DNA from: Haplomitrium mnioides
Lineage: Eukaryota; Marchantiophyta; Haplomitriopsida; Calobryales
NCBI GenBank assembly: GCA_049999725.1
Contig: JBNGIS010017807.1
Span: forward strand, 1 to 31,273
DNA length: 31,273 nucleotides
Direction: 5' to 3'
Positions within the stretch are counted from its first letter, which is position 1; every line of letters starts with the position of its first letter. The notes under the pieces are model-generated. The model saw only the letters and a list, made by a program, of their open reading frames with translations, did not search any database and was not told the DNA's origin. Positions 10,238 to 19,614 of this stretch are shown piece by piece. Both the position numbers and the translations under genes were made by a program.

Positions 10238-12161
10238 CGTCATCAGCCCGAAAGGACTCTACATTTTTTCTTTTCCATCTCTTGCATGTGCTCTACCTGC
10301 ACCAACACTTGAGAGAACATCAACGTACACATTTTCTCCTCTGCGCGAGGCCTTTTTTTTTCCTCCCGTTCACTTTTTTCTCTCGCGGAATGCTCTAATA
10401 GTGGAAGTTTGCAGCGTAGATCATTCCTTTCCTTCATTTGAGTGTTCTATCCTTTTTCTTTTCTCTAAAGGATTACTCCTTTTTTTTTCTTCTTCAGGCC
10501 CTGCCCTCTTTCCTTTTGAATGTCCCTCCATACAGGCTAGGGCTCTCTCTCCTGCTCGCGACTTGTTTCTCTTGCTCGCAGCTCGTCTCTCCTGCTCGTG
10601 GCTTGTCTACCTCCTGCTCGCGGCTTGTCTCTCTTGCTGTTTGCAACTTGCCTCTTGCTGCTCACAGCTCTCCCTACTGCTGCTCACGACACTTGTGACC
10701 CGTCTCTTGCTGCTCACGACATTCGCCTATTTCTCTCCTGCTGCCTGCGGCGCTCATCTCTTGCTCACCGACGCCCGCATATTTGCTCGACTTTGTTTCT
10801 CTCTTCAATTGACACAGATTCTTCACCAACCAGGCCTTGCACACTACTTACCCCTAGTGGACGACAACTCCGTTTGCGCTCAACTCGTCTCTACGTGGCG
10901 CAACCGATGACTCTCAACGTTCTCTTTGTCTCTCACCTAGAGGACTACATTTCTGTTGTTTTGGTCAACTACTCATCTGGGTGACATACTGCAACCGCTC
11001 GACTAGAGACTTTCCTCCTATTTTGGTTTACACTTGGCGACCTTACTCCCGTCCATAGTTTCACCATTCATCCCTTCTCTTTCTTTCCTCATTTGTTGTT
11101 ATTTCTCTGTTCGATGATACCTTAGCAACTTGGCTCATATTTTGTTGACTCGCCGACCATGTGCATGGTCAAAGCTAACATGCATTGCACACGTATTACC
11201 TATCTGCCTTTACTATTTATCTATGAGCAGCTGATATTGTCTCCTCGATAGCAAATAGTTCATAAACCTCCTTCCCCCTCTGATTGCATTGCTAACTTCT
11301 ATGCTTACAACCCATGACTGTATCTCTTCACCATTTCTTCGTGACATCAAAGATTACTGGACCTCTTTCATCTTACCTTCCTTCGTTCATTTCTAACATT
11401 GAAAGACTAAAACTGATCTCACATTCTGGTATAAGCTTGCTTCTTTTCTGAACAAGTGCTTTCCCTACCACCGAGGGGAGCAGTATTTAAGCAAGGGAAA
11501 GGTGAGACACAGGCTGCACAAACCTATGCACAAGTTTGACCCACCTATTTATGCAACATCAAAAACCTGGGTGACTACACTGAGACTATATCAACACTCA
11601 ACGAAAGAGCGATACTGCATCTTGGCACTTCAAGCTCTTTCACTCTATTCTTCATCACTTCCTGGTTCAACTTTCTCAACCTATCCTATTGATTATATTC
11701 TATTCTTTCTCTTTGCTATCTAAATGATCTCATTCCCCACGAGGGATACAATTGTTGATTCTGGATCACTCCCTGTTACAAGAGAATCATACTAACCTAA
11801 GCACTAACCCTACCACCTCTTGAGATCAACCTTTATCTGGCCATACCTGCAACGCCTCTATTTGTTTTTTTTACAACACCAGATTTGTAGAAAGGCACTA
11901 CAATAATAAGAGACTAGGTCCAGTTTAACTCAAAGCGGACCAACAGGGCAGATCTGAGGGATACGATATCGGCACACCATAAGACATAGAAAAACAATTT
12001 CAGGGCAGTCTCTTCATTCATTAGCAACATTTCATTCTTTCATTTCAGTTCTCGGTCATTCATACCGATCGATTCACAGCTAGTCCAATTATTTTGTGTT
12101 TTCATTTCAATTATTTGATTTTTCTGCTTAAGGTAGAAAACATAAATAGGTACTAGGGTCT
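10238..12161 (+). other. Copia leader, 1.9 kb, pyrimidine-rich, no gene seen
   Basis: The sequence after the LTR is CGTCATCAGCCCGAAAGG. It does not open with TGG, so a canonical 3'-end tRNA primer site is not evident; an internal tRNA site, as in Drosophila copia, is possible. Up to about 10800 it is strongly C/T-rich, with imperfect repeats of TCTCCTGCTCGCGGCTTG at about 10545-10745. The frame 10401-10910 (many Leu and Ser) comes from this composition. I see no gene in 10910-12161. Confidence 0.7.
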
Positions 12162-13300
12162 ATGATCAGCCAGACTTCGGTCCATCACACATCTGTACAT
12201 AGTACAGAACATCGTAGCCCTGACCCAGTAGCTGCATTCGCCAGAACTCATGGTTTATCTACCTCATTCACAGGTCCTCCTAGCAAAACAAAGAACAGGT
12301 CAAACATGACATCTATTGAATCTCTGAAATTTCAAGGTCTAAAACTAAACGGCTCCAATTATTGTTCTTGGTCACTTGATGTCATGACATACTTGACATC
12401 CAAAGCTATCCGTGAAGTCATCAACTCAGATGACAACATCACCCCGTGTGACACAGCCAGAGCACTGATCCTACTCAAACACCATATGGTAGAACCCTTC
12501 AGACTTCAGTACCTCAACTTTCACAGTCCCCATCTACTATGGGAAGAACTCAAACTCAGATTTGACCATCTGACGACGATATCGCTCCCAGTAGCGAGAC
12601 ACGATTGGATCAACCTACAAGTCCAGGACCATAAGTCTATTACAAAATACAACAGCGAATTATTTTGCATAGTCTCACAACTAGCAATATGCGGCCACCC
12701 CGTGACCAACGAAGAATAGATAGAGAAAACTCTATCTACATTCCATGTGAGCAATCTCATCTTGGCATCTCAATATCGCAACATGCAATTCACTATGTAC
12801 TCCGAACTCATAGCATACATGCTACTTGCTGAAAAGCACCAACTACTACTCATAGAAAATGCAAAGACGCGACTCTCAAGTTCAGTCGCACCTCATCTGA
12901 ACCCCGAATCACATTTTACAAGCACCAGTCTTTACCCTTGCTCTAGGAACAAACAATTTTCCAGAGGAGAGGAAGAAGTAACCTCAGAGTTAGGGGGAGC
13001 GTAAGCAGGCCAACCACATGTCGACCTCCCAATGCAAACCACAGGGACAGAAATCCCAACCATTGTATTCCAACGACACCAGAAAATGTGCCCCAACCCA
13101 CATGGCACAATAGAGGTGCCAAGCAATCATATAGAGGCTGATGGAATACATTTGGCCCACGCCAACAACAAACTACATGCAATAGGTGTGGCACACGTGG
13201 CCACACTCAACACACATGTAGAGTGCCAGCACACCTACCGCACCTATACTAGCAAAGCACCAAACCTCACACTCATGAGGTACAGGGCAACTTACTGGAA
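12162..13300 (+). pseudogene. gag: Copia gag, broken
   Basis: An N-terminal frame runs 12162-12719 and contains LKLNGSNYCSWSLDVMTYL and LLWEELKLRFDH, typical of copia capsid (UBN2-type) proteins. An in-frame ATG at 12306 may be the real start, since homology begins there. After a stop at 12717 the same protein continues as STFHVSNLILASQYRNMQFT and YSELIAYMLLAEKH. A complete zinc knuckle follows at 13178-13219, CNRCGTRGHTQHTC (CX2CX4HX4C), in another frame. Gag forms the cytoplasmic particle and the knuckle binds element RNA. Stops and frameshifts break it. Confidence 0.85.
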
Positions 13301-13333
13301 ATAACAGACACTAATGAATATCCACAACACAAT

Positions 13334-13627
13334 GTGCATCCGGAAAATCATATGACTCAATCAGCATTGTCTGACCAAAAACATGGATCTGAGATAATAT
13401 GCATTGTAGACAATGGTTCCTCACATACTATCTTGCAAGACCGCAAACATTTCTCATTCATCACACCTTCTTCCAGGCCAATGACTACTATTACAGGCCA
13501 TAATCAAATTGAAGAAGGACATGGCCCAGCAACCATCATTTTTCCAAATGGAACAAGACTGAACATCAAATCAGCAATTTATGCACTTGTAGCAACCAGA
13601 AACCTCATCAGTTTCCGAGATATCTAA
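13334..13627 (+). pseudogene. Copia aspartic protease, altered active site
   Basis: A 97-residue frame contains CIVDNGSSHTILQDRKHF near residue 26, which corresponds to the copia protease active site. The usual D-S/T-G is here D-N-G, so the catalytic triplet is changed. ATRNLISFRDI near the end matches the conserved C-terminal part of the domain. The enzyme normally cuts the polyprotein. The next 60 bases keep homology only with stops. Confidence 0.8.
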
Positions 13628-13684
13628 CAAAACGGTTTTCACATTCAAACATGATCATTTCAGGACAAAGAAGTCCTCCACATC

Positions 13685-14008
13685 TTGACTCAAACCATAA
13701 CAAGCTTTGACATACAAGAATCTTTCCCTCTATCACCACCGGGATTATACACCACAAAAATATTCTCATATCATGCCTCTACCAAAACGGTATCTACAGC
13801 CATTACATGGCACAACCGCCTTGGACATCTAGGCTGCGACATGTTCTACCGCATTAAGAAGGACAACAAAGGCATACCAAAAAATGTGCATCCATTGCCA
13901 TTGCAAACTCCATGCTTAGCATGCGCATAAGGCAAATTGAAAATTGCACCTTCTCATAACAAGACAACAATCTCGATCCCCCAACTTCTCGAGAGGATCC
14001 ATGGTGAT
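13685..14008 (+). pseudogene. Copia integrase, N-terminal part before the insert
   Basis: The frame holds WHNRLGHLGCDMFYRI and later CLACA, the HHCC zinc-binding GAG_pre-integrase segment. A stop follows, then GKLKIAPSH and LLERIHGD up to 14008. Here the coding sequence is cut by the 4,555-bp insert; the same reading frame resumes at 18569 once one copy of GTGAT is set aside. Confidence 0.85.
14004..14008. repeat. Target duplication GTGAT, left of the chimeric insert
   Basis: GTGAT at 14004-14008 is repeated at 18564-18568, exactly flanking sequence that starts TGTTGGGG and ends CCTAACA. The copia integrase frame is continuous across the site when the insert and one copy are ignored, which confirms the boundaries. 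Confidence 0.9.
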
Positions 14009-14385
14009 TGTTGGGGCAAAAAAGAACAGTGGGCAGGGCATAGGGGGAGGAGCCCTGCTCTAGTCTTTTACTTGACATACATAACATAACATGTAACATA
14101 ATACATACATAATGTAGCATGCAATATACATACATATGAGAGAGGAAAGGTGGATGAATGCAAAGTACATTACAAAGGACTGAAGGGTAATACATTTAGC
14201 TTTACGACGCCAGTGTTAGGACGAAAAGAGCAAGGCATAGGGGGAGGAGCCCTGCTATGGTGTTTACTTGACATACATACATAAAACATAACATAACGTA
14301 CAACATGTGAGAGAGGAAAGGTGGTTGAAAGCAAAATACATTTCAGAGATCTGAAGGGGAATACATTTAGCTTTATATACTATGT
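14009..14385. repeat. Duplicated terminal segment of the chimeric insert
   Basis: Two imperfect direct copies, 14009 to about 14204 and 14214 to about 14380, are separated by CGACGCCAG. Both begin TGTT(G/A)GG and share GGCATAGGGGGAGGAGCCCT, TTTACTTGACATACATA, GAGAGAGGAAAGGTGG and AATACATTTAGCTTTA. Both copies start at a TG terminus, as if the element end was duplicated or a related copy inserted beside it. Confidence 0.8.
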
Positions 14386-15620
14386 GTCACTCCTTGAACA
14401 ACAATCCAAGACAGGGTATTGATATTCCCCCGAACAATGTCAAGATTTCTAACTCCATATCTCATTAACTTCCCTACCTTCTGAAAATCCATCCTACTTA
14501 CTACTCAAGGTGTACTTCATGCAGTCTTCACCTTGTGGAGTCAACACAAAGCTTCAGACCCTCCAGCCTCATCATGTATGGCAGTGACAAGCTGCCACAA
14601 CTCCCTACTGGTGTCATCAGTTCCTGACAGCAGGTTTTGATTGTCGATCTTCATGCTGAGTTTCTGCCACTCTCTGGAGGTAACGGGAAAACTCAGCCAT
14701 GATGGTGCCTTGCACTTCACTCACCTTCCTCTCCACTCCAACTCAACAAATAATAGTCAACTGAACAAGTAATCTACCAACTCCATCTACAGCAAACTCT
14801 CACATACGCAGCCTAGGCCCGATTTCTCCCTCCTTTTTAGTTTTCTGGTCTCAACTTCTGGGCCAGACCTGCAACCAACACACTCACACCTAAAATAGAA
14901 ATACTCCACAATCCCAACCTCCTTCTTACCCTTGTTGGCTGCAGAAGAGAGTCTTCAACTTTGCTGCCCTATGACCACTTGGAGAAGACTCTTTCTACCC
15001 ATAGCCCAGCTCATGCCTTTCAACATCATATCAGAACAGCAAAGCCTTTTCCTGGACCGAGGACATTTTGTTCCCCTCATCAAAGCTTTGTTTTTCTTAC
15101 CCCTTGCTGCATAAAACAAAATTATACCAAGGAGATTCTATGAATGCCTTCCTTGCTCCCCTGGTTGTCATCGCTCTCATCAGATCAGATCCTGCAAGTT
15201 TGAAATTGGGATGCCAAATTCGCTTCCCATGGTGCTGTTGCTGTCCCATCCTTTTTGAATCTTCAAATATTCCCCATTGTATGACTTTTTTGTAAGCAAT
15301 TGTTCCAAGAATTGAAAATGCTCCAGCGTCCATTCCTCAAAATAGTTCAAGTGCCTTATGAGAAGGTAGGATTTCAGCCTTCTTTCCTTGAACACTCTAC
15401 TCGTCCTCCAACAATGGCCTGCTTATCAAACCAATTTGATTCAATGCCCTGCTATAGATGATCACATTCTCTTTTGCAAAAAGGAAAAATAAAACTCAAT
15501 CCCATCTCAGCCTGCCTCTGTATCTTGTTCAGAGCTCCTCCTGTATGCACAGCCCCAACATCAATGAAGGAGAGGAGATCGTCCACAGACCAGTCATCTC
15601 TATGCCCATCTTCCGCCGTG
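14386..15620 (-). other. Unidentified cargo of the chimeric insert
   Basis: Downstream of the UPF1 piece on minus. Short open stretches occur, such as 15333-15097 and a stretch near 15570 with DDWSVDDLLSFIDVGAVHTG, but I recognise no family. The style matches the coding-like cargo upstream, so further captured transcripts or 3' untranslated sequence are likely. Confidence 0.4.
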
Positions 15621-15624
15621 CTAC

Positions 15625-16580
15625 TTTCTTACACATGATTAAAGCACCTAACTAGCAGTGATCACCTACCAAAACAACCTGATAATGAAGTGTCAGGCGC
15701 TCCACCAGGGAGCTCACAACTTCCCTGATTTTGCATAGAGTCTCACCACCTTCAACCTGTGGCACTAATTTTCTCTGCAAGCTGATCCACAACAACATTA
15801 CTCGAAGCACAGACAATGACCTACCCATGGCTCTGCTTAGCTAGGTGATACACAATAGGTACTGAAGTTATAGTCTTCCCTGTTCCAGGTGGACCATGTA
15901 TCAAACTCACGAGCTTTTGCAAAACACCTTTTATAGCATACACCTGTGAGGCATTCAGCTCAGGAAGACCTAGAGCTCCAAATTTTCAAGGTAGTGTATT
16001 CTGCACAATTTGCAACTCAAGTTCATGTTCTAATAGACGATGATAGATATACTCGCTGACACTAGTTTCATCCACAACAAACGTCTTCATGGCAGCTTGC
16101 ATGCGATCAAAACTAGTACTTCTCCAAACGAAGTCCACACTGAAATTGTGGTTGACATCTATGGGAACACTCTGGCTTGCTCGAAGCTTGAGTGCAACCT
16201 CCTCTTGCGTTGTTAGCTTGATCACATAACCCACAGACTGCCACGCATACTATGTCCCATCTCCAGGACAGCAAAGTCGCAATTCATCTCCAGGTACCAA
16301 CCGAAGTTCATTGTCTTCTTTTGGGAAGACAAAATATGCCACTTATTTTTTTGTTCAACCCAATATCCCACCGCACGGTAATGTTATCTTTGCTCTGTGA
16401 TTCCCTCATCATCTTATCGTAATCTGCCTCCAACTTCACCAACGAGCCAAATACATTTTGGTGTTGGTAAGCATCTTCATACTTCAGAGCTACTGGCTGT
16501 GGTTCATCATCTACTCTAGGTTTTTTCAAGGTCTTCAAGAGCAACATCAGGACTAGTCTTCTAGAGCTCCTCCACCTTTC
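15625..16580 (-). pseudogene. UPF1: UPF1 (nonsense-mediated decay helicase) fragment
   Basis: On minus the fragment begins KVEEL at about 16577 and reads [28 protein letters not shown] and [13 protein letters not shown]. It continues with [30 protein letters not shown] and [18 protein letters not shown]. The Walker A motif GPPGTGKT is at about 15875-15900, followed by SSNVVVDQLAEKISATG. It then jumps from LTLHYQ to VVLVGDHC and IMCKK, skipping the segment with the DE-box helicase motif. UPF1 is the RNA helicase of nonsense-mediated decay and is about 1,250 residues in plants; this is a piece from the N-terminal and first RecA regions. Stops and frameshifts break it, and I see no introns. It is a dead copy. 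Confidence 0.88.
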
Positions 16581-16581
16581 T

Positions 16582-17402
16582 CCTAATGTTGATAAATATG
16601 ACACTCTGAGTGATGGCCAGAGTCTCGTATAGGTCACACAAAGTTTTGAGTTTTCATTCCTCTATGTCAACATTCACGTAAAACTGCTTGATACCTTCAA
16701 GAGTCAACTCATCTCTCTTCTTTACAAGAATTTTGACAAGCTTCGTCATAAACTTCCTAGTGATTTCAAGTGCCTCGGGAGGCAAAAGCTGAAAGATATC
16801 ATAAATCTGATCCTTGAATCCTCAAGAAAGCATTTCATCGGCTTCATCGAGAACAAAACATTTGATTGCATCAGGTCGTAGTGCGTGCCATCGCAACATA
16901 TCATAAACACACCATGGAGTTCCGACAACGACATAAACTCCTGCTTGAAGAATTTGCTGATCCTCGCGGACACTCGTGCCACTCACACATGCATAGACTT
17001 TCACTTGCAGGTAGTTGCCAAGAGCTCTCATGACTTTTCAATCTGCTGACTAAGCTCACGAGTTGGTGCTAGGACAAGTGCTTCGCACTCAAGCAAGTTA
17101 TACTCCAACTGCTGAAGTATTTCAGAACAAAACGTAGCGGTCTTCCCAGTTCCAAACTGAGCTTGTTGAATCACGTTTAACCCTTTGCAGAAGGGCACAA
17201 TAACACGTTGCTGGATTGTTGATGTTTTTTAAAAAATAAAATTTAATATTTTTAAAACCGTATGCATAAATACCACAGAGCAAATTCTCATGCAAACCCA
17301 TGTCATTGAAAGTTTCGTGAACCTCATTCTAAGATGAAATAAAATCTTCTCCAGCTTTGCTCAATGCTGATTCCATGCGCTGGTCATACTGACGACCATC
17401 CA
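16582..17402 (-). pseudogene. eIF4A (DEAD-box translation initiation helicase) fragment
   Basis: On minus, DGRQYDQRMESALSKAGEDF starts at about 17401. Then follow [97 protein letters not shown] and [13 protein letters not shown] at about 16580. This covers the N-terminal RecA domain and the start of the second, about two thirds of a 413-residue protein. The segment holding the SAT motif is missing: QLLPP joins directly to [15 protein letters not shown] is changed to GTPWC, a T/A-rich insertion follows AYGF, and stops occur. No introns are seen. The C-terminal end fuses directly to UPF1. Confidence 0.92.
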
Positions 17403-17411
17403 ACTCGGTAC

Positions 17412-17560
17412 TCAATCGCATAATGTCAAGAAACCAACTACAGGTCGCAAGAATGTCAAGAAACCAACCATCGAATGTACTCTATTTCTTGAAACATCAA
17501 GAAACCAAGCCCAGATATGGCTAGGCTCAAAATGATTGTCCGGGGTGGTAGTTTCAAGTT
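17412..17560. repeat. Short tandem filler between the Pumilio and eIF4A pieces
   Basis: On minus, TTGGTTTCTTGACATT occurs twice about 30 bp apart (about 17465-17412), with a related TTGGTTTCTTGATGTT upstream. The repeats sit exactly at the junction of two captured gene pieces and may record slippage during joining. Confidence 0.6.
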
Positions 17561-18135
17561 TTTGTTGAATGATCAGACTTCCATGCTGGTCAGCATTGAA
17601 CTCTACAACATGCCTTGCAATATCGGACAGCTCAAACTGACGAGTCTTGCTGGTCTTGAATTCTTCGAGTAAGGAAGAACCTCGAGTCTCATCATATGAT
17701 TCACTCTGTGTCTGAGATTGCCAACCAGTGTAACTTGTTGTCTCTGCAGACGTCATTCTATTTACTCCAATTGGCAACGCAACATTCTTTCATCGCGTCT
17801 AACTGACAAATTTCCCAAGACCAAAAGGAGAGCCTGGTAACACAAGACTAGCCACCGGGGGGGGGGCTACCATAGTAAGCAGGAATTACTTAACCACTTT
17901 TACTAGCAATAGGTAATCCTATACCTCCGCTTCTGGCGTATTGCAATTTCTGATCTTGTGAATAGCCAAGCATTGTGTTCAACTGACCCATCTGAAGTTC
18001 AAGCATGTCAACATGAGTTCCTCCCATATAGCTCCTCAAAACTGATGGATCGCTCAATGCCGCTGCTGCCCTTGCTTCCTCTCTTACTGCAAAATCAACA
18101 GCAAAAGCCATAGAGGCTGCAAGCACACACACTGC
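17560..18135 (-). pseudogene. Pumilio (PUF RNA-binding protein) fragment
   Basis: On minus, a stretch from about 18130 reads ALSDPSVLRSYMGGTHVDML and ELQMGQLNTMLGYSQDQK, then LQYARSGGIGLP, like the region upstream of the PUF repeats in plant Pumilio proteins. It continues through VASLVLPGSPFGLG near 17840 to [20 protein letters not shown] and [20 protein letters not shown] at 17700-17570, the first PUF repeat. Pumilio proteins bind mRNA 3' UTRs and repress or destabilise them. Only the start of the RNA-binding domain is present, with frameshifts near 17780-17890 and a poly-C run at 17858. No start of the gene is evident. Confidence 0.82.
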
Positions 18136-18563
18136 GATGGAGCTTATTTGGCTTCCTTTTCTTTACTAAAAACAGGCAAACGGTTTCTCCTTACCACCCT
18201 TCCTTACACAATTTGGTGTGTCATCTAGAAAACACATTGTTGCAATCCTTTCCTGCAATCTTCGCAATGATATTTGATTCGCAAATTTCTCCGCTCACAT
18301 CACCAACCACGGCAGCCCGATCTCAGTGCCATTGTTGCAACACCGCTAAACTCCACTAAACTCCTTTTTCCATCGAATTCTTGCATGCCTTCATTGTCCT
18401 CAATTACTTCAACCTTCTGTATTCTGTTTTGACATATGGCAGAATAGCACTTTCCTATAGCTAGAAGACGCCACTTTGTTGTTCATCTACGATTGTGTTC
18501 CTCCTTGTGCTCCAACAAAACTCTTCCAGAAGCTTCTTCAATCACCTACCTTGTGACCTAACA
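18136..18563 (-). other. Minus-strand 5' end of the chimeric insert
   Basis: It runs from the terminus TGTTAGGTCACAAGG to the Pumilio piece. I find no similarity to the other end beyond the first seven bases and no gene. It may contain the element's own leader or an untranslated region of the captured transcript. Confidence 0.5.
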
Positions 18564-19081
18564 GTGATGTTTGTGAGCCCATCCACCCACCCTCGGGACC
18601 GTTCAGATACTTTCTTATTACCATCGATACATCATCCAAATGGTCATAAGTATCCCTTTTTACAACCAAAAACATGGTCTTCCCGAAACTGTTGTCCCAA
18701 ATTTTGAAACCCTCAGCACAATTCCTTAATTACCCAATTAGAAACTTGAGAGTGGACAATGTTGGAGAATTCTCTTCACAGACCTTTGATAACTTCTGCA
18801 CATCTGCTGGTATAGACATACAATACTCAATACCACATGTATATTTTCAAAACGACATCGCAGAATCGGCTATTAAGAGAATCCAACTCATAGCAAGACC
18901 ATTACTTCTAAACTCAAATCTCCCCACCACTGCTTGGGAACAGTCATGCATGCAGCAACTCTACTGCGTTATAGACCATATGCATTCAACAAGAATTCCC
19001 CGCACCAATTTACAACATGAATTCCAGCAGATTTATCACATCTACGCACATTTGGCTGCTTGGTCCTCGTCTCAATTTTAG
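18564..19081 (+). pseudogene. Copia integrase, catalytic core after the insert
   Basis: It begins with the second GTGAT copy and reads EPIHPPSGPFRYFLITIDTS, with the first catalytic Asp at about 18626-18628. RVDNVGEFSSQTFDNFC follows, with the second Asp at 18755-18757, then QNDIAESAIKRIQLIARPLL, with the Glu at 18863-18865. Thirty-five residues separate the second Asp and the Glu, the retroviral-type DD35E spacing. A stop after SSKWS and other changes break the frame. Integrase inserts element DNA in the nucleus. Confidence 0.9.
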
Positions 19082-19614
19082 GACCACATTAAACAAAAAT
19101 GAGACCACAATGCCAAAAAGGCATATACATTGGTTTTGAGTCCTCTTCTATCATTTGATACCTTGAACCCTCAACATCTAATGTGTTTAAGTCTCGATTT
19201 GCAGATTGTCAATTTTTTGAAGAATATTTTCCACATCTAACACAAGAGGACAAGGCCATACGACCAAAATCTAAGGACAATTTAATATGGCACCAATATT
19301 TTCCATTGGATTTCAATCAACGAAATGGACATTCAGATGCTAAAGTCAGAAGACTCCTCAATTTACAGCAGATATTGGTTCAAATACTTGACGCATTTAA
19401 CAATGCCTCTAGCATCACAAAATTGCACATAGAAGCTGCAAATGCTCTAATGCCACTCCAGAAAGTTGATACACTTGCAACTTATATACAACCCAAGGCA
19501 AAGCGTGGCAGGCCCATAGGCTCAAAGAATAAGCCTAAACCATCGACATCAATGAACATTGCTACAGAGAACGATGAAATAGCAATTGATTATTCCCATA
19601 CCGGTCGAATATAG
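19082..19614 (+). pseudogene. Copia integrase C-terminus and linker to RT
   Basis: The open stretch 19183-19614 holds KSRFADCQFFEEYFPHL and, near its end, a basic KAKRGRPIGSKNKPKP. This is the variable region between integrase and RT in copia polyproteins, and the KRGRPxGSKNK type of basic motif is common there. Homology before 19183 continues in other frames. Confidence 0.75.

Larger units (their letters stand above)
14009..18563 (-). mobile_element. TG/CA-ended insert carrying host-gene fragments
   Basis: 4,555 bp inserted in the copia integrase with a 5-bp target duplication. The minus-strand start is TGTTAGGTCACAAGG and the minus-strand end is TGCCCCAACA. TG...CA ends and a 5-bp duplication point to LTR-type integration, but I find no long LTR pair. 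Instead the minus-strand end shows its last 170-200 bp twice. The cargo on minus, in order, is a Pumilio piece, an eIF4A piece, a UPF1 piece and about 1.2 kb unidentified. The fragments appear joined without introns, which suggests reverse-transcribed mRNAs. It has no retroelement enzyme of its own. The class remains open: a Bs1-like transducing retroelement or another gene-capturing element. Confidence 0.8.

Noticed and set aside
10238-10260. Canonical initiator-Met primer binding site after the copia LTR
   Set aside because: The sequence does not start with TGG or match TGGTATCAGAGC; left unassigned.
10401-10910. 169-residue Leu/Ser-rich frame in the copia leader
   Set aside because: Explained by a C/T-rich imperfect repeat; no start context or homology seen, and overlapping frames are also open.
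16746-17031. Functional host eIF4A gene
   Set aside because: Stops, missing SAT motif, altered GTPGR motif, no C-terminal domain, and fusion to UPF1 inside a transposon insert.
14009-18563. Helitron as the vehicle of the captured genes
   Set aside because: Helitrons do not make target duplications and end in TC...CTRR; here the ends are TG...CA with a 5-bp duplication.
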